From an uncultured Salinimicrobium sp. (lineage in GTDB: Bacteria > Bacteroidota > Bacteroidia > Flavobacteriales > Flavobacteriaceae): a stretch of 64,000 nt of DNA. Location of the stretch: assembly GCA_946887075.1 (NCBI GenBank), contig CAMPKA010000009.1, positions 1-64,000 of the forward strand, written 5' to 3'. Below, piece after piece: positions 44,694 to 53,368 of this stretch. A model generated the notes under the pieces. The model worked only from the letters and a program-made list of their open reading frames with translations. It was not told the DNA's origin and searched no databases. The translations under genes were made by a program, and so were the position numbers. How positions within the stretch are numbered: position 1 is the stretch's first letter; the number at the start of each line of letters is the position of its first letter.

Positions 44694-45932
44694 TTAATCG
44701 GAAACCACATGTATCGTGAGTACCACAGAATCTGTACAGTTACCATCCACCACGGTATAGGTGGTAGAATAGGATGCCACACCCCGTTTGTTAAAGTCGT
44801 TTATTAGATCCCAAATCGAAGGGTCAAAACTTCCACTGCGGCTTACTCCAGGCTCCAGTAAACTTAAAAACAATTTTCTGGCTTCATCCCAGCTGGGTAT
44901 TGCAGCGGCCTCAGAATAGGTGATCGTTTTCGAATTATCAGGCCCAGCTGTAAGGTTACAGGTAGGATCTGAGGGTGAATCAGGTACAACTCTAATGGTC
45001 AGTTGGGTGGAATCACTGCAATCCCCCTCAGTAACGGTGTAAGTGGTGGTGAAACTACCAATTTTGTTTTGTCCATATGCGTTTATTAAATCCCAAATAG
45101 AAGGGTCAAAACTTCCATTCCGAGATACCCCTTGATCCAGAAGGCTTAAGTAAAGCTTTCTTACTTCATCCCAACTTGGAATGGCTTCCGCTTGAGAAAT
45201 GGTGATTGTCGTGGAGTTATCTTTTCCTGCAGAGATGATACAAGTAGGATCTGAATCAGGTCCTTCAACGACAGTGATGGTTAGCTGCACAGAATCGGAG
45301 CATTCTCCATCTTCGACTGTATAAGTGGTGGTAAAATTACCGATCTGATTTTCACCATAGGCATTGATCAAATCCCATATAGAGGGGTCAAACTTCCCGT
45401 TTCGTGGCACCCCGGGATCTAAAAGACTCAAATAAAGCTTTCTTACTTCATCCCAACTTGGAATAGCGTCAGCCTCAGCCCGGGTAATGGTCATAGTATT
45501 ATCCCCACCTGCTGAAATGCTGCAAGTTGGATCTGACAGTTTTTCAACTACAGTGATCGTGAGTTTAACCGAATCCGAGCAAGTCCCATCAGTAACAGTG
45601 TAAACTGTGGTAAATTCCCCAAGTGGTTCTTTATTGAATCTTTCAATCAGATCCCAGATTTCGGGGTCGAATTCGCCATCTCTTGAGACTCCTTCTGCGA
45701 GGAGAGACAAAAATAGTTTTCGTACCTCATCCCAACTTTCAATTACCTCGGCTTCAGCCAGAGTAATGGTGCGGGAATTATCTGGACCTGCGGTCAAATC
45801 CTCACAGGCACTATCGGTTGTACTTCCTGAAACTTCAAGAACAGGATATAGTTGTTCATATTCCTTCAAGTCATCCTCCATGGAACAAGAACTCATGATG
45901 ACAGCCACTACCAATAAGTAAAATTTTTTCAT
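44694..45932 (-). CDS. Lipoprotein with four 94-residue Ig-like repeats
   Basis: A 412-residue lipoprotein (lipobox MSSC, cysteine 16). Four repeats start at about residues 43, 137, 231 and 325, a period of exactly 94. Each begins with Cys and AG-x-DN, has a helical core with SWDEVRKL and LSLL, then FDPSIWDLIN, and ends as a strand region with TTTYTV, a second Cys and LTI-VV. The two invariant cysteines per repeat (43/118, 137/211, 231/305, 325/399) suggest one disulfide each. The layout resembles Bacteroidota adhesin repeats, but no T9SS sorting domain is present. Function is unknown. Confidence 0.75.
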   Translation of the reverse strand: MKKFYLLVVAVIMSSCSMEDDLKEYEQLYPVLEVSGSTTDSACEDLTAGPDNSRTITLAEAEVIESWDEVRKLFLSLLAEGVSRDGEFDPEIWDLIERFNKEPLGEFTTVYTVTDGTCSDSVKLTITVVEKLSDPTCSISAGGDNTMTITRAEADAIPSWDEVRKLYLSLLDPGVPRNGKFDPSIWDLINAYGENQIGNFTTTYTVEDGECSDSVQLTITVVEGPDSDPTCIISAGKDNSTTITISQAEAIPSWDEVRKLYLSLLDQGVSRNGSFDPSIWDLINAYGQNKIGSFTTTYTVTEGDCSDSTQLTIRVVPDSPSDPTCNLTAGPDNSKTITYSEAAAIPSWDEARKLFLSLLEPGVSRSGSFDPSIWDLINDFNKRGVASYSTTYTVVDGNCTDSVVLTIHVVSD

Positions 45933-46487
45933 AACAATTTGATTTGGTTATTATTAGACTAAGATATCTTATAGGGAGAAGGCTTTTTTATTGCCAATCT
46001 TAATTTCGACGAGAAACAAGGTAATCTCGGCGGGAACACTATGTTTAAGAAAAATTGGGAGCCTTTAAACCATTATTAGTACGAATAGACTGTCAAAAAA
46101 AAGGCGAGGAAAAGTAAATTTTAACGGAAGGAGATGTTAAGGGCGGAAGAAGTTCAAGGGATGAAATGAAAAATTCAAAAAAGACAGCCTGAAATTTCCA
46201 CAGGGCGAAGTCCAGCCCGATGTTTGCCTGCTTCTTGGTTTCCCACCTCAGGTCCTCATTAGTAAAATCTTTATCAGACAGATGAATAAATCGAAAAAAA
46301 CACCGATCTAACTCCAATTACATTATATTCCTGTAACCCAGGGATTTTAACTGCTTAAAGTGGGTCTTAGGAAAGTGGTTTCCTCCGATTACTCCGAACA
46401 TGAGAAAGAGGGGATAAAATCCTCATCTGACGAGTGAAACAGAGTTTCTCGTAAAAGTAGCGTTTGGTATCATATAGGAGTCCAGAA
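45933..46487. other. 555-base stretch without an intact gene
   Basis: Between the repeat lipoprotein and the methyltransferase. It is A+T-rich and holds a possible remnant of a TonB-dependent receptor (46093-46317, minus strand), plus a short 27-codon minus-strand reading frame near 46320-46400 that I cannot assign. No terminator or RNA gene is recognised. It may mark a site of past insertion and decay. Confidence 0.5.
46093..46317 (-). pseudogene. Possible SusC/RagA-type receptor fragment
   Basis: The minus-strand translation contains NEDLRWETKKQANIGLDFAL (about 46260-46192). This closely follows the N-x-D-L-x-W-E-T-x-x-Q-x-N-I-G-L-D-F pattern found near the C-terminal barrel of SusC-type TonB-dependent receptors. 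The frame is closed by a stop directly upstream and shows no barrel sequence on either side, so only a decayed piece would remain. A chance match cannot be excluded. Confidence 0.38.
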
Positions 46488-47201
46488 TTACTTAAAAATT
46501 ATCCATTGGTACCGGAATGCCCATTTCCAGTTGATTTCATTTTTGTTCACCCGAAGACGAGAGGCATATCCATCCAGATCCTCCAGGCGAAAACTTCTCA
46601 GGATCGAAGTCAGGCCATCGGATCTGCTGATCCTGTTTTTAAGGAAGAGGGCACTAAAAACCCGAAACAGGAAATAGGCCGCTTTGTTCCGTTCCAGGTC
46701 ATTGATCACCAACCCAATTCTGGCTTTGTCAGAAAGCCTTTCCAGAAACTCGAAAATTTCCTCATCCCGGAAATGATGGAGCGTTAAGGTACATAAAATC
46801 ACATCAAAGTTCCACTCCGTAAATCTTGTGGACAAAACATCCATCACCCGGAATGAAATCTCGGGGAAATCGGCTGATTGTTCCCGGGCTATTTCTATTG
46901 CCGTTGCATTGAGGTCCACCCCTAAAAGTTCCATGCGGATGTTTCTTTGCCTGCCCCAGAGTGCAACATTCCGGAGCATACTGCCGTTGCCACATCCCAC
47001 GTCCAGGATCTTTAGAGGTTCCTGCCACAATGAATTCCTCAAGAGCTTCTGCAAACCCGACAATGTTATTTGGTTACCTCCCAGAACACGATTCACCCTG
47101 TCCAGATCAGAAAATACCTCCCTGAGGTCCTTTTTTTCTAGATCGATTTCATCAAGGATCTCTTTTTCCGTGCTGCGATATCGCGTGCTGAACCTTTTCA
47201 T
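46488..47201 (-). CDS. SAM-dependent methyltransferase (class I)
   Basis: A 237-residue methyltransferase. Motif I is ILDVGCGNGS, followed by an acidic LLGVDLNATAIEIA loop and the LTLHHFRDEE post-motif. The N-terminal 50 residues include LRRVNRVLGGN-like sequence seen in small-molecule methyltransferases found beside type III PKS genes. It starts inside the stop codon of the FAD oxidoreductase (ATGA overlap), so the two are translated together. Methylation of a phenolic or resorcinolic product is an inference from context. Confidence 0.85.
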   Translation of the reverse strand: MKRFSTRYRSTEKEILDEIDLEKKDLREVFSDLDRVNRVLGGNQITLSGLQKLLRNSLWQEPLKILDVGCGNGSMLRNVALWGRQRNIRMELLGVDLNATAIEIAREQSADFPEISFRVMDVLSTRFTEWNFDVILCTLTLHHFRDEEIFEFLERLSDKARIGLVINDLERNKAAYFLFRVFSALFLKNRISRSDGLTSILRSFRLEDLDGYASRLRVNKNEINWKWAFRYQWIIFK

Positions 47202-48301
47202 TTAATAGGTTTTCCATGAGTCATTCTGATCAATTCCGGCATCAGGAAAGGCACCATCGAAAGCATCCTTTGAGAAATCCCCGAGGCACGTTCATTGAGC
47301 AGAACCCGCTGAAGCAACATTCCGGCAGCAAGTCTCCTGCTGAAACTCCGGTTCCAGCTCTTCCTGTACTGTGCAGCCATGGCCTGCCGATCCTTTAGAT
47401 GGTTCAGATAAGCTTCACTGGCAAGCTTGCCGGAATGAATGGCCATGGCCATCCCGTTTCCGGAAAGTGGATGAATAAGCGCAGCCGCATCACCGATCAT
47501 CAGCATTTGATCTAAGGTTCGCTCCTTTTTGGAGAAGGATATTTGTGCAATAGCCAGGGGCTTGTCAAAGATCGGTTCAGCCCTGGAAAAAAACCGATCC
47601 AGATATGGGTTCCGTCTGATTTCATGGTTCAGAAAATCCTCGGCATTCCCATGACGTTTAAAACTTTTATAAGAGGCAAGGTAACAGACATTGACCCGGC
47701 CGGTTTCTGTCCGGGACAATCCGCAATACCCACCACGAAAGTTATGAAGTCCTACCATGTCTTCCGGGAACTCCTGATTTTCGTAATGTTGCTTTATCGC
47801 TACCCATTGAGATGGGGAATTAAAAAACCGACGCCGAAGCTTCTTATCCAGAATACTTCTTTTACCAAAGGCCCCAAATACCTGTAGGGCCCTGTAGGTG
47901 CCCGCTGTCGTGGTAACCTCAAAATTCCTTTGTGCAAATGCCACCTCCAAAACCTTCTGAGGAAGGATTCTGACCCCGGCTTCGAGAGCCTTCTGGTACA
48001 AGTAAAAGTCCAGAGCATAGCGACTAATGCCAAGGCCGCCCAAGGGTAAGGGAGCGTTGATCTCCCTGCCCTCGCGCGTGCTGAATTGTAGTTTTTTTAT
48101 TCGCGCAGGTCCCAATTCATAAAGATCAAGGTCAAGATCGTTTAGATATGGCAGAACCTCACTGGAAAGATACTCCCCACATACCTTATGGTGCGGAAAT
48201 TCCTCCTTTTCAAAAAGAACTACCTCCCTTCCCTCCCGGGAAAGATGAATGGCAGCAGTCAATCCTGCAAGACCTCCTCCTATGATGATCAAATCGTGCA
48301 C
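47198..48301 (-). CDS. FAD-dependent oxidoreductase, geranylgeranyl-reductase-like
   Basis: A 367-residue flavoprotein. The dinucleotide motif is GGGLAGL, HKVCGEYLS matches the substrate-side loop of the geranylgeranyl reductase/hydroxylase group, and MIGDAAALIHPLSGNGM is the FAD ribityl motif. It may hydroxylate or oxidise an aromatic ring, or reduce a double bond. The start is GTG at 48301, only 18 bases after the terminator of the OmpA gene, so its promoter must overlap that hairpin. It is coupled to the methyltransferase. Confidence 0.86.
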   Translation of the reverse strand: MHDLIIIGGGLAGLTAAIHLSREGREVVLFEKEEFPHHKVCGEYLSSEVLPYLNDLDLDLYELGPARIKKLQFSTREGREINAPLPLGGLGISRYALDFYLYQKALEAGVRILPQKVLEVAFAQRNFEVTTTAGTYRALQVFGAFGKRSILDKKLRRRFFNSPSQWVAIKQHYENQEFPEDMVGLHNFRGGYCGLSRTETGRVNVCYLASYKSFKRHGNAEDFLNHEIRRNPYLDRFFSRAEPIFDKPLAIAQISFSKKERTLDQMLMIGDAAALIHPLSGNGMAMAIHSGKLASEAYLNHLKDRQAMAAQYRKSWNRSFSRRLAAGMLLQRVLLNERASGISQRMLSMVPFLMPELIRMTHGKPIK

Positions 48302-48318
48302 CTGGAAAGTTATAGGGT

Positions 48319-48346
48319 GTAAAAAAGCCCGGAATACCGGGCTTTA
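48319..48346 (-). terminator. Terminator of the glycine-zipper OmpA gene
   Basis: AAGCCCGG / CCGGGCTT perfect eight-base stem with an AATA loop; on the minus strand it runs into six T. Confidence 0.9.
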
Positions 48347-48367
48347 TATTGTAAAACAAACAATGGC

Positions 48368-49075
48368 CTAATTTTCTGTACCGGTATCTCCGGTCTCTCT
48401 CTGCGCTTCTTCAATCAGCTCCTCGTTGGCAACAATAGCCAGTTCCACACGTCTATTCTTACTTCTGCCTTCCACAGTGGAATTGTCATACTTCGGTTGT
48501 GATTCGCCGTACCATTTGGTTTCAATCCTTCCCTGGGAGATCCCATTGTTGACCAGGAAGGTGGTCACCGCCTGGGCTCGGTTTTTGGAAAGGGTCAGAT
48601 TGTATGCATCACTACCCGTGTTGTCGGTATGTCCTTCCACAAGGATATTGGTATTCGGATATTCCTTGAAGATGTCGGCCAGTTCGGTCAGGGCTTCCCG
48701 GGATTCTCCCTCGATGCTGTACTCCTCGGTATCGAAATACACCCCGCTTGTCTCATCAAAGGTGACATTGATTCCTTCTCCTACCCGTTCGACCTCTGCT
48801 CCTGGAATTTCCTCCTCTATTTTCTTGGCCTGTTCATCCATTCGGTCACCGATGTACGCCCCGGCAGCTCCCCCTACAACTCCTCCTATAATGGCTCCCA
48901 GAGCAGTATTGCCTTCGCCCACGTTGTTACCTATAACACCGCCTACTACTGCACCTCCGGTTGCACCGATTACGGCACCTTTTTGTTTATTATTGGCATT
49001 TCTGACGGCATCGCAGCCGAAAAAAATTGTACCTGTCAATACGATTGCAAAAATTCTGTTTAGTGAAGTTCTCAT
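48368..49075 (-). CDS. OmpA-family lipoprotein with glycine-zipper region
   Basis: A 235-residue envelope protein. A lipobox (FFGC) ends the signal. Residues 32-75 form a glycine zipper (GAVIGATGGAVVGGVIG, then ALGAIIGGVVGGAAGAYIG) that can sit in a membrane. The OmpA C-terminal domain follows, with YFDTEEYSI, VEGHTDNTGS and GRSKNRRVELAI for peptidoglycan binding. It is common in flavobacterial stress-related envelope cassettes. It starts two bases after the stop of the lipocalin-like lipoprotein, so the two form an operon. Confidence 0.88.
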   Translation of the reverse strand: MRTSLNRIFAIVLTGTIFFGCDAVRNANNKQKGAVIGATGGAVVGGVIGNNVGEGNTALGAIIGGVVGGAAGAYIGDRMDEQAKKIEEEIPGAEVERVGEGINVTFDETSGVYFDTEEYSIEGESREALTELADIFKEYPNTNILVEGHTDNTGSDAYNLTLSKNRAQAVTTFLVNNGISQGRIETKWYGESQPKYDNSTVEGRSKNRRVELAIVANEELIEEAQRETGDTGTEN

Positions 49076-49077
49076 CT

Positions 49078-49557
49078 TTAGTTTTTATTAAAGTTCATTC
49101 TAATGGTAAAAGGCTGACCTTCAAAATTTACGGTTTGTTCCCAGACCATCTCGTCTGCGGAAACTGTACTCAGGTCAATCCTGTATCCGGCATTACCCAT
49201 TGTGGATTCATAGTCCTCATCTGTCGGTTTAAACATGAGATCATAGTTTCCTGTAGTTGCATCCGTTTCACTGATGGACCAGATAAAGAAACTCGGCTGC
49301 GAATCACAGTTAATTCCCGAGGTCTGGAAGGATCCGGTGTTGTTATTGGAAACGAACATCCAGGAACTGTTCTCCAGACATCTTGCCGGAATTCCGTCAA
49401 ACAGCGTTACCTCCAGGTTTTCCTCGTTTCCTGGAAAGCTTACACTGGTCAGGGTCCAATTACCATCCATGGTTTTTCGCGCTTCCTGGACCACTGCACT
49501 ACCTCCACAGGAGATCAAAAACAGCGCCGTGATAAGCAATAGTGGAATCTTCTTCAT
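49078..49557 (-). CDS. Lipocalin-like lipoprotein
   Basis: A 159-residue lipoprotein (lipobox LISC followed by GGS). The mature part starts MDGNWTLTSVSFPGNEENLEVTLF and contains two cysteines (RCLE, NCDS), a pattern of lipocalin-like Bacteroidota proteins. The ligand is unknown. The frame runs to 49719, but the extra part is low-quality sequence that overlaps the DUF1328 gene; ATG at 49557 starts a normal signal peptide. Confidence 0.75.
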   Translation of the reverse strand: MKKIPLLLITALFLISCGGSAVVQEARKTMDGNWTLTSVSFPGNEENLEVTLFDGIPARCLENSSWMFVSNNNTGSFQTSGINCDSQPSFFIWSISETDATTGNYDLMFKPTDEDYESTMGNAGYRIDLSTVSADEMVWEQTVNFEGQPFTIRMNFNKN

Positions 49558-49633
49558 TTTTTTTGATTTTTTTATTAAAAAAATCCAATGGGGTATGAAG
49601 CACACCACCATTGGACCATAGTACATTTCCTCA

Positions 49634-49795
49634 CTATCTTCTGAACAGTCTGCTGATAAGCGCAATGACCAGAAGGACAAGAAAGATGTAGAAGATAATC
49701 TGCGCGATCTCCGCAGCACCTTCGGCTATCCCCCCGAATCCAAAGATAGCAGCAATTAAGGCTATGATCAGGAAGATTACGATTAGTCGTATCAT
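49634..49795 (-). CDS. DUF1328 small membrane protein
   Basis: A 53-residue protein read from ATG at 49795 to TAG at 49634. It starts [22 protein letters not shown], continues [23 protein letters not shown] and ends LFRR. This is the DUF1328/YtjA pattern: two hydrophobic helices linked by a G-F-G-G-I-A loop. Such proteins are often induced by stress; function is unknown. It leads the lipocalin-like and OmpA genes on the same strand, suggesting one envelope-stress unit. Confidence 0.85.
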   Translation of the reverse strand: MIRLIVIFLIIALIAAIFGFGGIAEGAAEIAQIIFYIFLVLLVIALISRLFRR

Positions 49796-49922
49796 AATAT
49801 CAAAGTATTAGTTAGTCGATCTAATTTACGCCCCGGCTCCCCGCTGAACAAAAGATTATTACTTATTTAACAAGTATTTTGTAAAGAAGTATTAACAAAG
49901 AAGAGAATAAATTAACTTTTTC

Positions 49923-51932
49923 TTAAAATTTCAATAATTCCTGTAATTTTTCCCGGAACCGATCTTTTGGAAGAAAGCCCTTCTCAAGGGCTGGTGCGAA
50001 AGGTACAGGGGTCTCCAAACTGCCGACCCGAAGGACGGGTCCGTCAAGATTCTGAAAACAGGTCTCATTGATCAGAGCGGCAAGATCCGATGCTATTCCT
50101 CCGAATAAAGTGTCCTCCTGCAGTATAATGGCTTTCCCCGTCTTTTTTACGGAATCGAAAACCGCCGTGGTATCCAGAGGCTGCAGCGTTCTGAGATCCA
50201 GGAGATCCGCCTGCACCTGTGGAAACTCCTCCAGAATCTCCAGGGCCCAATGCACCCCCGCACCGTATGTCACGATTGTAATGTCAGTTCCTTCTTTAAG
50301 CCTGACCGCCTTCCCAAAGGGAATCGTATAGTAATTCACCGGCACTTCCTGTCTGACGTTGCGATAAAGGGCCTTATGTTCAAAGAAAAGGATAGGATTG
50401 GTATCCTCAATGGCGGTGCATAACAGTCCCTTCGCATCAAAAGGAAAAGCAGGATAAACCACCTTTAATCCCGGAGTCTTTGTAAACCAGGCTTCATTGG
50501 TCTGGCTGTGGAATGGGCCTGCTCCTACCCCTGCACCACAAGGCATCCGTATCACCACGTCAGCCGCCTGGCCCCAACGATAGCGGGATTTTGCAAGATA
50601 GTTCACAATAGGGTTGAAACCGCTGGTCACAAAATCAGCGAACTGCATTTCCACCATTGCCTTCATTCCCTTGATAGATAAGCCCATGGCTGTCTCGACG
50701 ATTCCGGATTCGCAGATCGGGGTATTCCTGACCCTCTCCTTTCCGAATCGGGAGACAAATCCCTCGGTGATCTTAAAGACCCCACCATACTCCGCGATAT
50801 CCTGCCCCATAAGGACCAAATTGGGATGGCGCTCCATAGAAGATCCTAGACCTTCGGAAATCGCATCTATGAAGCGTATCTCCCGGGTTTCCCCCTCTGG
50901 CGGAATGGCTGAAAAGGAATAGGGTGCATAAACATCTTCGAGTTCCCCCTCATGATCAAAGCTTATTTCCGGTTCCGCATTGGCTTTTCCGAGGGCGGTT
51001 TCGATTTCCTGCCTGATCTCCTGATGGAATTCCTGATCCTGTTCAGGAGTGAGGACCCCTTCCAAATGAAGGTACCCCCTGAAATTCTCGACAGGATCCT
51101 TTTGGGCCCAGTGCTCCATCAGGGATCCAGGTACATATTTCGTTCCGCTTGCCTCTTCATGCCCGCGCATCCGAAAGGTCTTGAACTCCAGGAGGACAGG
51201 CCGTGGCTTTTCCCTTAGTTCCCTGGCCAGGCTTGAGACCTCTTTGAAGACCTCAAGAATATTATTCCCATCGATGATCCTCGATTCCATCCCGTAACCG
51301 GCCGCACGATCAGCCAGATCTTCACAAAAATACTGCTCCTTTACCGGGGTCGAAAGTCCGTAACCGTTGTTCTCTATACAAAAAAGTACAGGTAGCTGCC
51401 ACACCGAAGCGATATTCAAGGCTTCATGGAAATCCCCTTCACTAGTCCCCCCTTCCCCTGTAAAGACCGCAGTGACCTTTTTTTCATTTTGCAGGCGATG
51501 GGCAAGTGCTATTCCGTCGGCAACCCCCAGCTGAGGCCCGAGATGGGAGATCATCCCGATAATCCTGAAATCCTGGGTGCCGAAATGAAAGCTCCGGTCC
51601 CTCCCTTTGGTGAAGCCTGATGCCTTCCCTTGCCACTGGCCAAAGAGCCGTTCCAGAGGTATTTTTCGGGTGGTGAACACCCCTAGGTTCCGGTGCATGG
51701 GAAGGATGTATTCATCCTGATCGAGAGCCAGGGTAACCCCTGCTGCGATAGCTTCCTGTCCAATCCCGCTGAACCATTTGGATATCTTCCCCTGCCGCAA
51801 CAGGATAAGCATCTTTTCCTCTATCATCCTCGGTTTGAGCATGGCCTTGTATAGATCGAGCAGTTCCCCATCCTGTAATTGGCCTTTGGAATATGAAATA
51901 TTGTTGAGAAATGAAGTCGTAGCTGATTCCAT
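49923..51932 (-). CDS. Fused alpha/beta E1 of a 2-oxo-acid dehydrogenase
   Basis: A 669-residue thiamine-diphosphate enzyme with alpha (about 1-320) and beta (about 345-665) subunits joined. The TPP motif of the alpha half is GEGGTSEGDFHEALN...IENN. The beta half has GQDIAEYGGVFKITEGF and PIAESG-like CESGIVETAMG. This fusion is common in Bacteroidota and usually acts on branched-chain 2-oxo acids, supplying starters for iso-fatty acids; that specificity is inferred. E2 and E3 genes are not in the window. ATG at 51932 is preferred to a TTG six codons upstream. Confidence 0.9.
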   Translation of the reverse strand: MESATTSFLNNISYSKGQLQDGELLDLYKAMLKPRMIEEKMLILLRQGKISKWFSGIGQEAIAAGVTLALDQDEYILPMHRNLGVFTTRKIPLERLFGQWQGKASGFTKGRDRSFHFGTQDFRIIGMISHLGPQLGVADGIALAHRLQNEKKVTAVFTGEGGTSEGDFHEALNIASVWQLPVLFCIENNGYGLSTPVKEQYFCEDLADRAAGYGMESRIIDGNNILEVFKEVSSLARELREKPRPVLLEFKTFRMRGHEEASGTKYVPGSLMEHWAQKDPVENFRGYLHLEGVLTPEQDQEFHQEIRQEIETALGKANAEPEISFDHEGELEDVYAPYSFSAIPPEGETREIRFIDAISEGLGSSMERHPNLVLMGQDIAEYGGVFKITEGFVSRFGKERVRNTPICESGIVETAMGLSIKGMKAMVEMQFADFVTSGFNPIVNYLAKSRYRWGQAADVVIRMPCGAGVGAGPFHSQTNEAWFTKTPGLKVVYPAFPFDAKGLLCTAIEDTNPILFFEHKALYRNVRQEVPVNYYTIPFGKAVRLKEGTDITIVTYGAGVHWALEILEEFPQVQADLLDLRTLQPLDTTAVFDSVKKTGKAIILQEDTLFGGIASDLAALINETCFQNLDGPVLRVGSLETPVPFAPALEKGFLPKDRFREKLQELLKF

Positions 51933-51947
51933 AAAAAAATCCTTTCT

Positions 51948-51955
51948 CAAAAATA
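51948..51955 (-). promoter_or_regulatory. -7 box candidate for the E1 gene
   Basis: TATTTTTG on the minus strand, a full match to TAnnTTTG, 16 bases before the ATG. No TTG lies at the expected -33 distance. Confidence 0.35.
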
Positions 51956-52016
51956 GTCAAAATGCCTGTCTGTTTACCAGAAATGAGCGGCGCCTAAAAT
52001 CTCGAAGGAATTTATG

Positions 52017-52024
52017 TAAATTTG
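52017..52024 (+). promoter_or_regulatory. -7 box candidate for the dioxygenase operon
   Basis: TAAATTTG fully matches TAnnTTTG and lies 27 bases before the ATG at 52052. A -33 TTG is not obvious. Confidence 0.4.
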
Positions 52025-52051
52025 TAATACACATTAACGACATTGACCTAT

Positions 52052-52999
52052 ATGAAAAATATCCCCAGTGTTGATCTCGCTGATTTTCTCTCAGAAGATC
52101 CGAGTCGGAAACAAAAGTTTGTAGATGAAATTGGAAAGGCGTACGAGGAAATCGGATTCGTCGCCCTGAAGAACCATTTCCTCAGCGATGAACTGGTAGA
52201 GGAGCTTTACAAAGAAGTGAAATCCTTTTTCGCCCTTCCCCTGGAAGTCAAAAAGAAATATGAGATTGAAGGCCTGGCCGGACAACGGGGATACATTTCC
52301 TTCGGAAAGGAACACGCTAAGGGCAAAAAGGAAGGAGATCTCAAGGAATTCTGGCATTTCGGGCAGGAGCCATCTGAAGATGCTGATCTTACAGAGGAAT
52401 ATCCCGCAAACGTTCATGTGGAGGAACTCAAGGATTTCAATCATACCGGGATGGAGGCATACCGGATGCTGGAAAAAACCGGAATTTACGTACTGCGGGC
52501 CCTGGCCCTTTACCTGGGCCTGGATGAGCATTACTTCGACCACTGGGCAAGCAATGGAAACAGCATCCTGAGACCGATCCATTATCCTCCGATCACGGAG
52601 GAGCCGAAGGGAGCGGTTAGGGCAGGTGCTCACGGAGACATCAACCTGATCACGCTTTTGATGGGGGCTTCGGAAGGGGGCCTGCAGGTATTGCGAAAAG
52701 ACGGTGAGTGGATCGATGCCATTCCTGAAGAGGATGAGCTCGTTATTAATGTAGGGGATATGCTCGAACGCCATACCAACAATAAATTGCGCTCTACGAT
52801 CCATCGCGTGGTCAACCCACCTAAAGAGCAGTGGCACGTACCCCGATATTCCATCCCATTTTTCATGCACCCGAGAAGCGAAATGCCCCTAAACTGTCTG
52901 GAGCAGTGTATTGATGCAGAACATCCAAAGGCATATCCCGATATTACCGCCGGAGAATTTCTCCATCAGCGGCTTGTGGAGATCGGACTCAAAAAATAA
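52052..52999 (+). CDS. 2-oxoglutarate/Fe(II) dioxygenase, IPNS-like
   Basis: A 315-residue enzyme of the isopenicillin N synthase group. The iron ligands are the H-x-D in GAHGDINLIT and the histidine in STIHRVV, and the co-substrate arginine follows in PRYSIPFF (R-x-S). The N-terminal DIOX_N region (VDLADFLSED, IGFVALKNH) is complete. Oxidation of an unknown small molecule is expected; there is no antibiotic gene nearby. ATG at 52052 is used rather than a TTG at 52043. It is the first of three or four genes in an operon. Confidence 0.87.
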   Translation: MKNIPSVDLADFLSEDPSRKQKFVDEIGKAYEEIGFVALKNHFLSDELVEELYKEVKSFFALPLEVKKKYEIEGLAGQRGYISFGKEHAKGKKEGDLKEFWHFGQEPSEDADLTEEYPANVHVEELKDFNHTGMEAYRMLEKTGIYVLRALALYLGLDEHYFDHWASNGNSILRPIHYPPITEEPKGAVRAGAHGDINLITLLMGASEGGLQVLRKDGEWIDAIPEEDELVINVGDMLERHTNNKLRSTIHRVVNPPKEQWHVPRYSIPFFMHPRSEMPLNCLEQCIDAEHPKAYPDITAGEFLHQRLVEIGLKK

Positions 53000-53004
53000 C
53001 CGAA

Positions 53005-53358
53005 ATGGCAAAGAAGAAACTGGGCCTTGAGGATCTGGGAGGTTTTGTGTTTTCGACTAACGAGGATTTTGTTCCGGAGGATGATCAGAAGCAGGGTTCA
53101 GGGGATATTCCTGCTTCCGAGCAACTTCTAGAAGCCCATTATAGTTCAAAAGGCCGGGCAGGAAAAAAGGTAGTGGTCGTCAAAGGCATGATGGGAACAG
53201 ACCAGGAAATTGCGGATCTGGGAAAAGAGCTTCGGAAAAAATGCGGTGTCGGCGGTTCCGTCAAGGATGGTGAGATAGTCATTCAGGGGGATGTACGCGA
53301 AAAAGTTATGGACTATCTTCGGAATAAGGGTTTCCGTGTGAAGCGCGTCGGAGGTTAA
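53005..53358 (+). CDS. SUI1/YciH-type translation factor
   Basis: A 117-residue protein. The C-terminal 80 residues form a SUI1 (eIF1-like) domain: GKKVVVVKGMMGTDQEIADLGKELRKKCGVGGSVKDGE (about 54-92) and VMDYLRNKGFRVKRVGG. It may affect start-codon choice or ribosome function. It lies five bases after the dioxygenase gene and ten before the DUF1835 gene. Confidence 0.88.
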   Translation: MAKKKLGLEDLGGFVFSTNEDFVPEDDQKQGSGDIPASEQLLEAHYSSKGRAGKKVVVVKGMMGTDQEIADLGKELRKKCGVGGSVKDGEIVIQGDVREKVMDYLRNKGFRVKRVGG

Positions 53359-53368
53359 TTCAGCACCT

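Noticed and set aside
52091..52870. 259-codon minus-strand frame opposite the dioxygenase gene
   Set aside because: Shadow frame: the plus strand has complete iron-binding motifs, the minus strand none.
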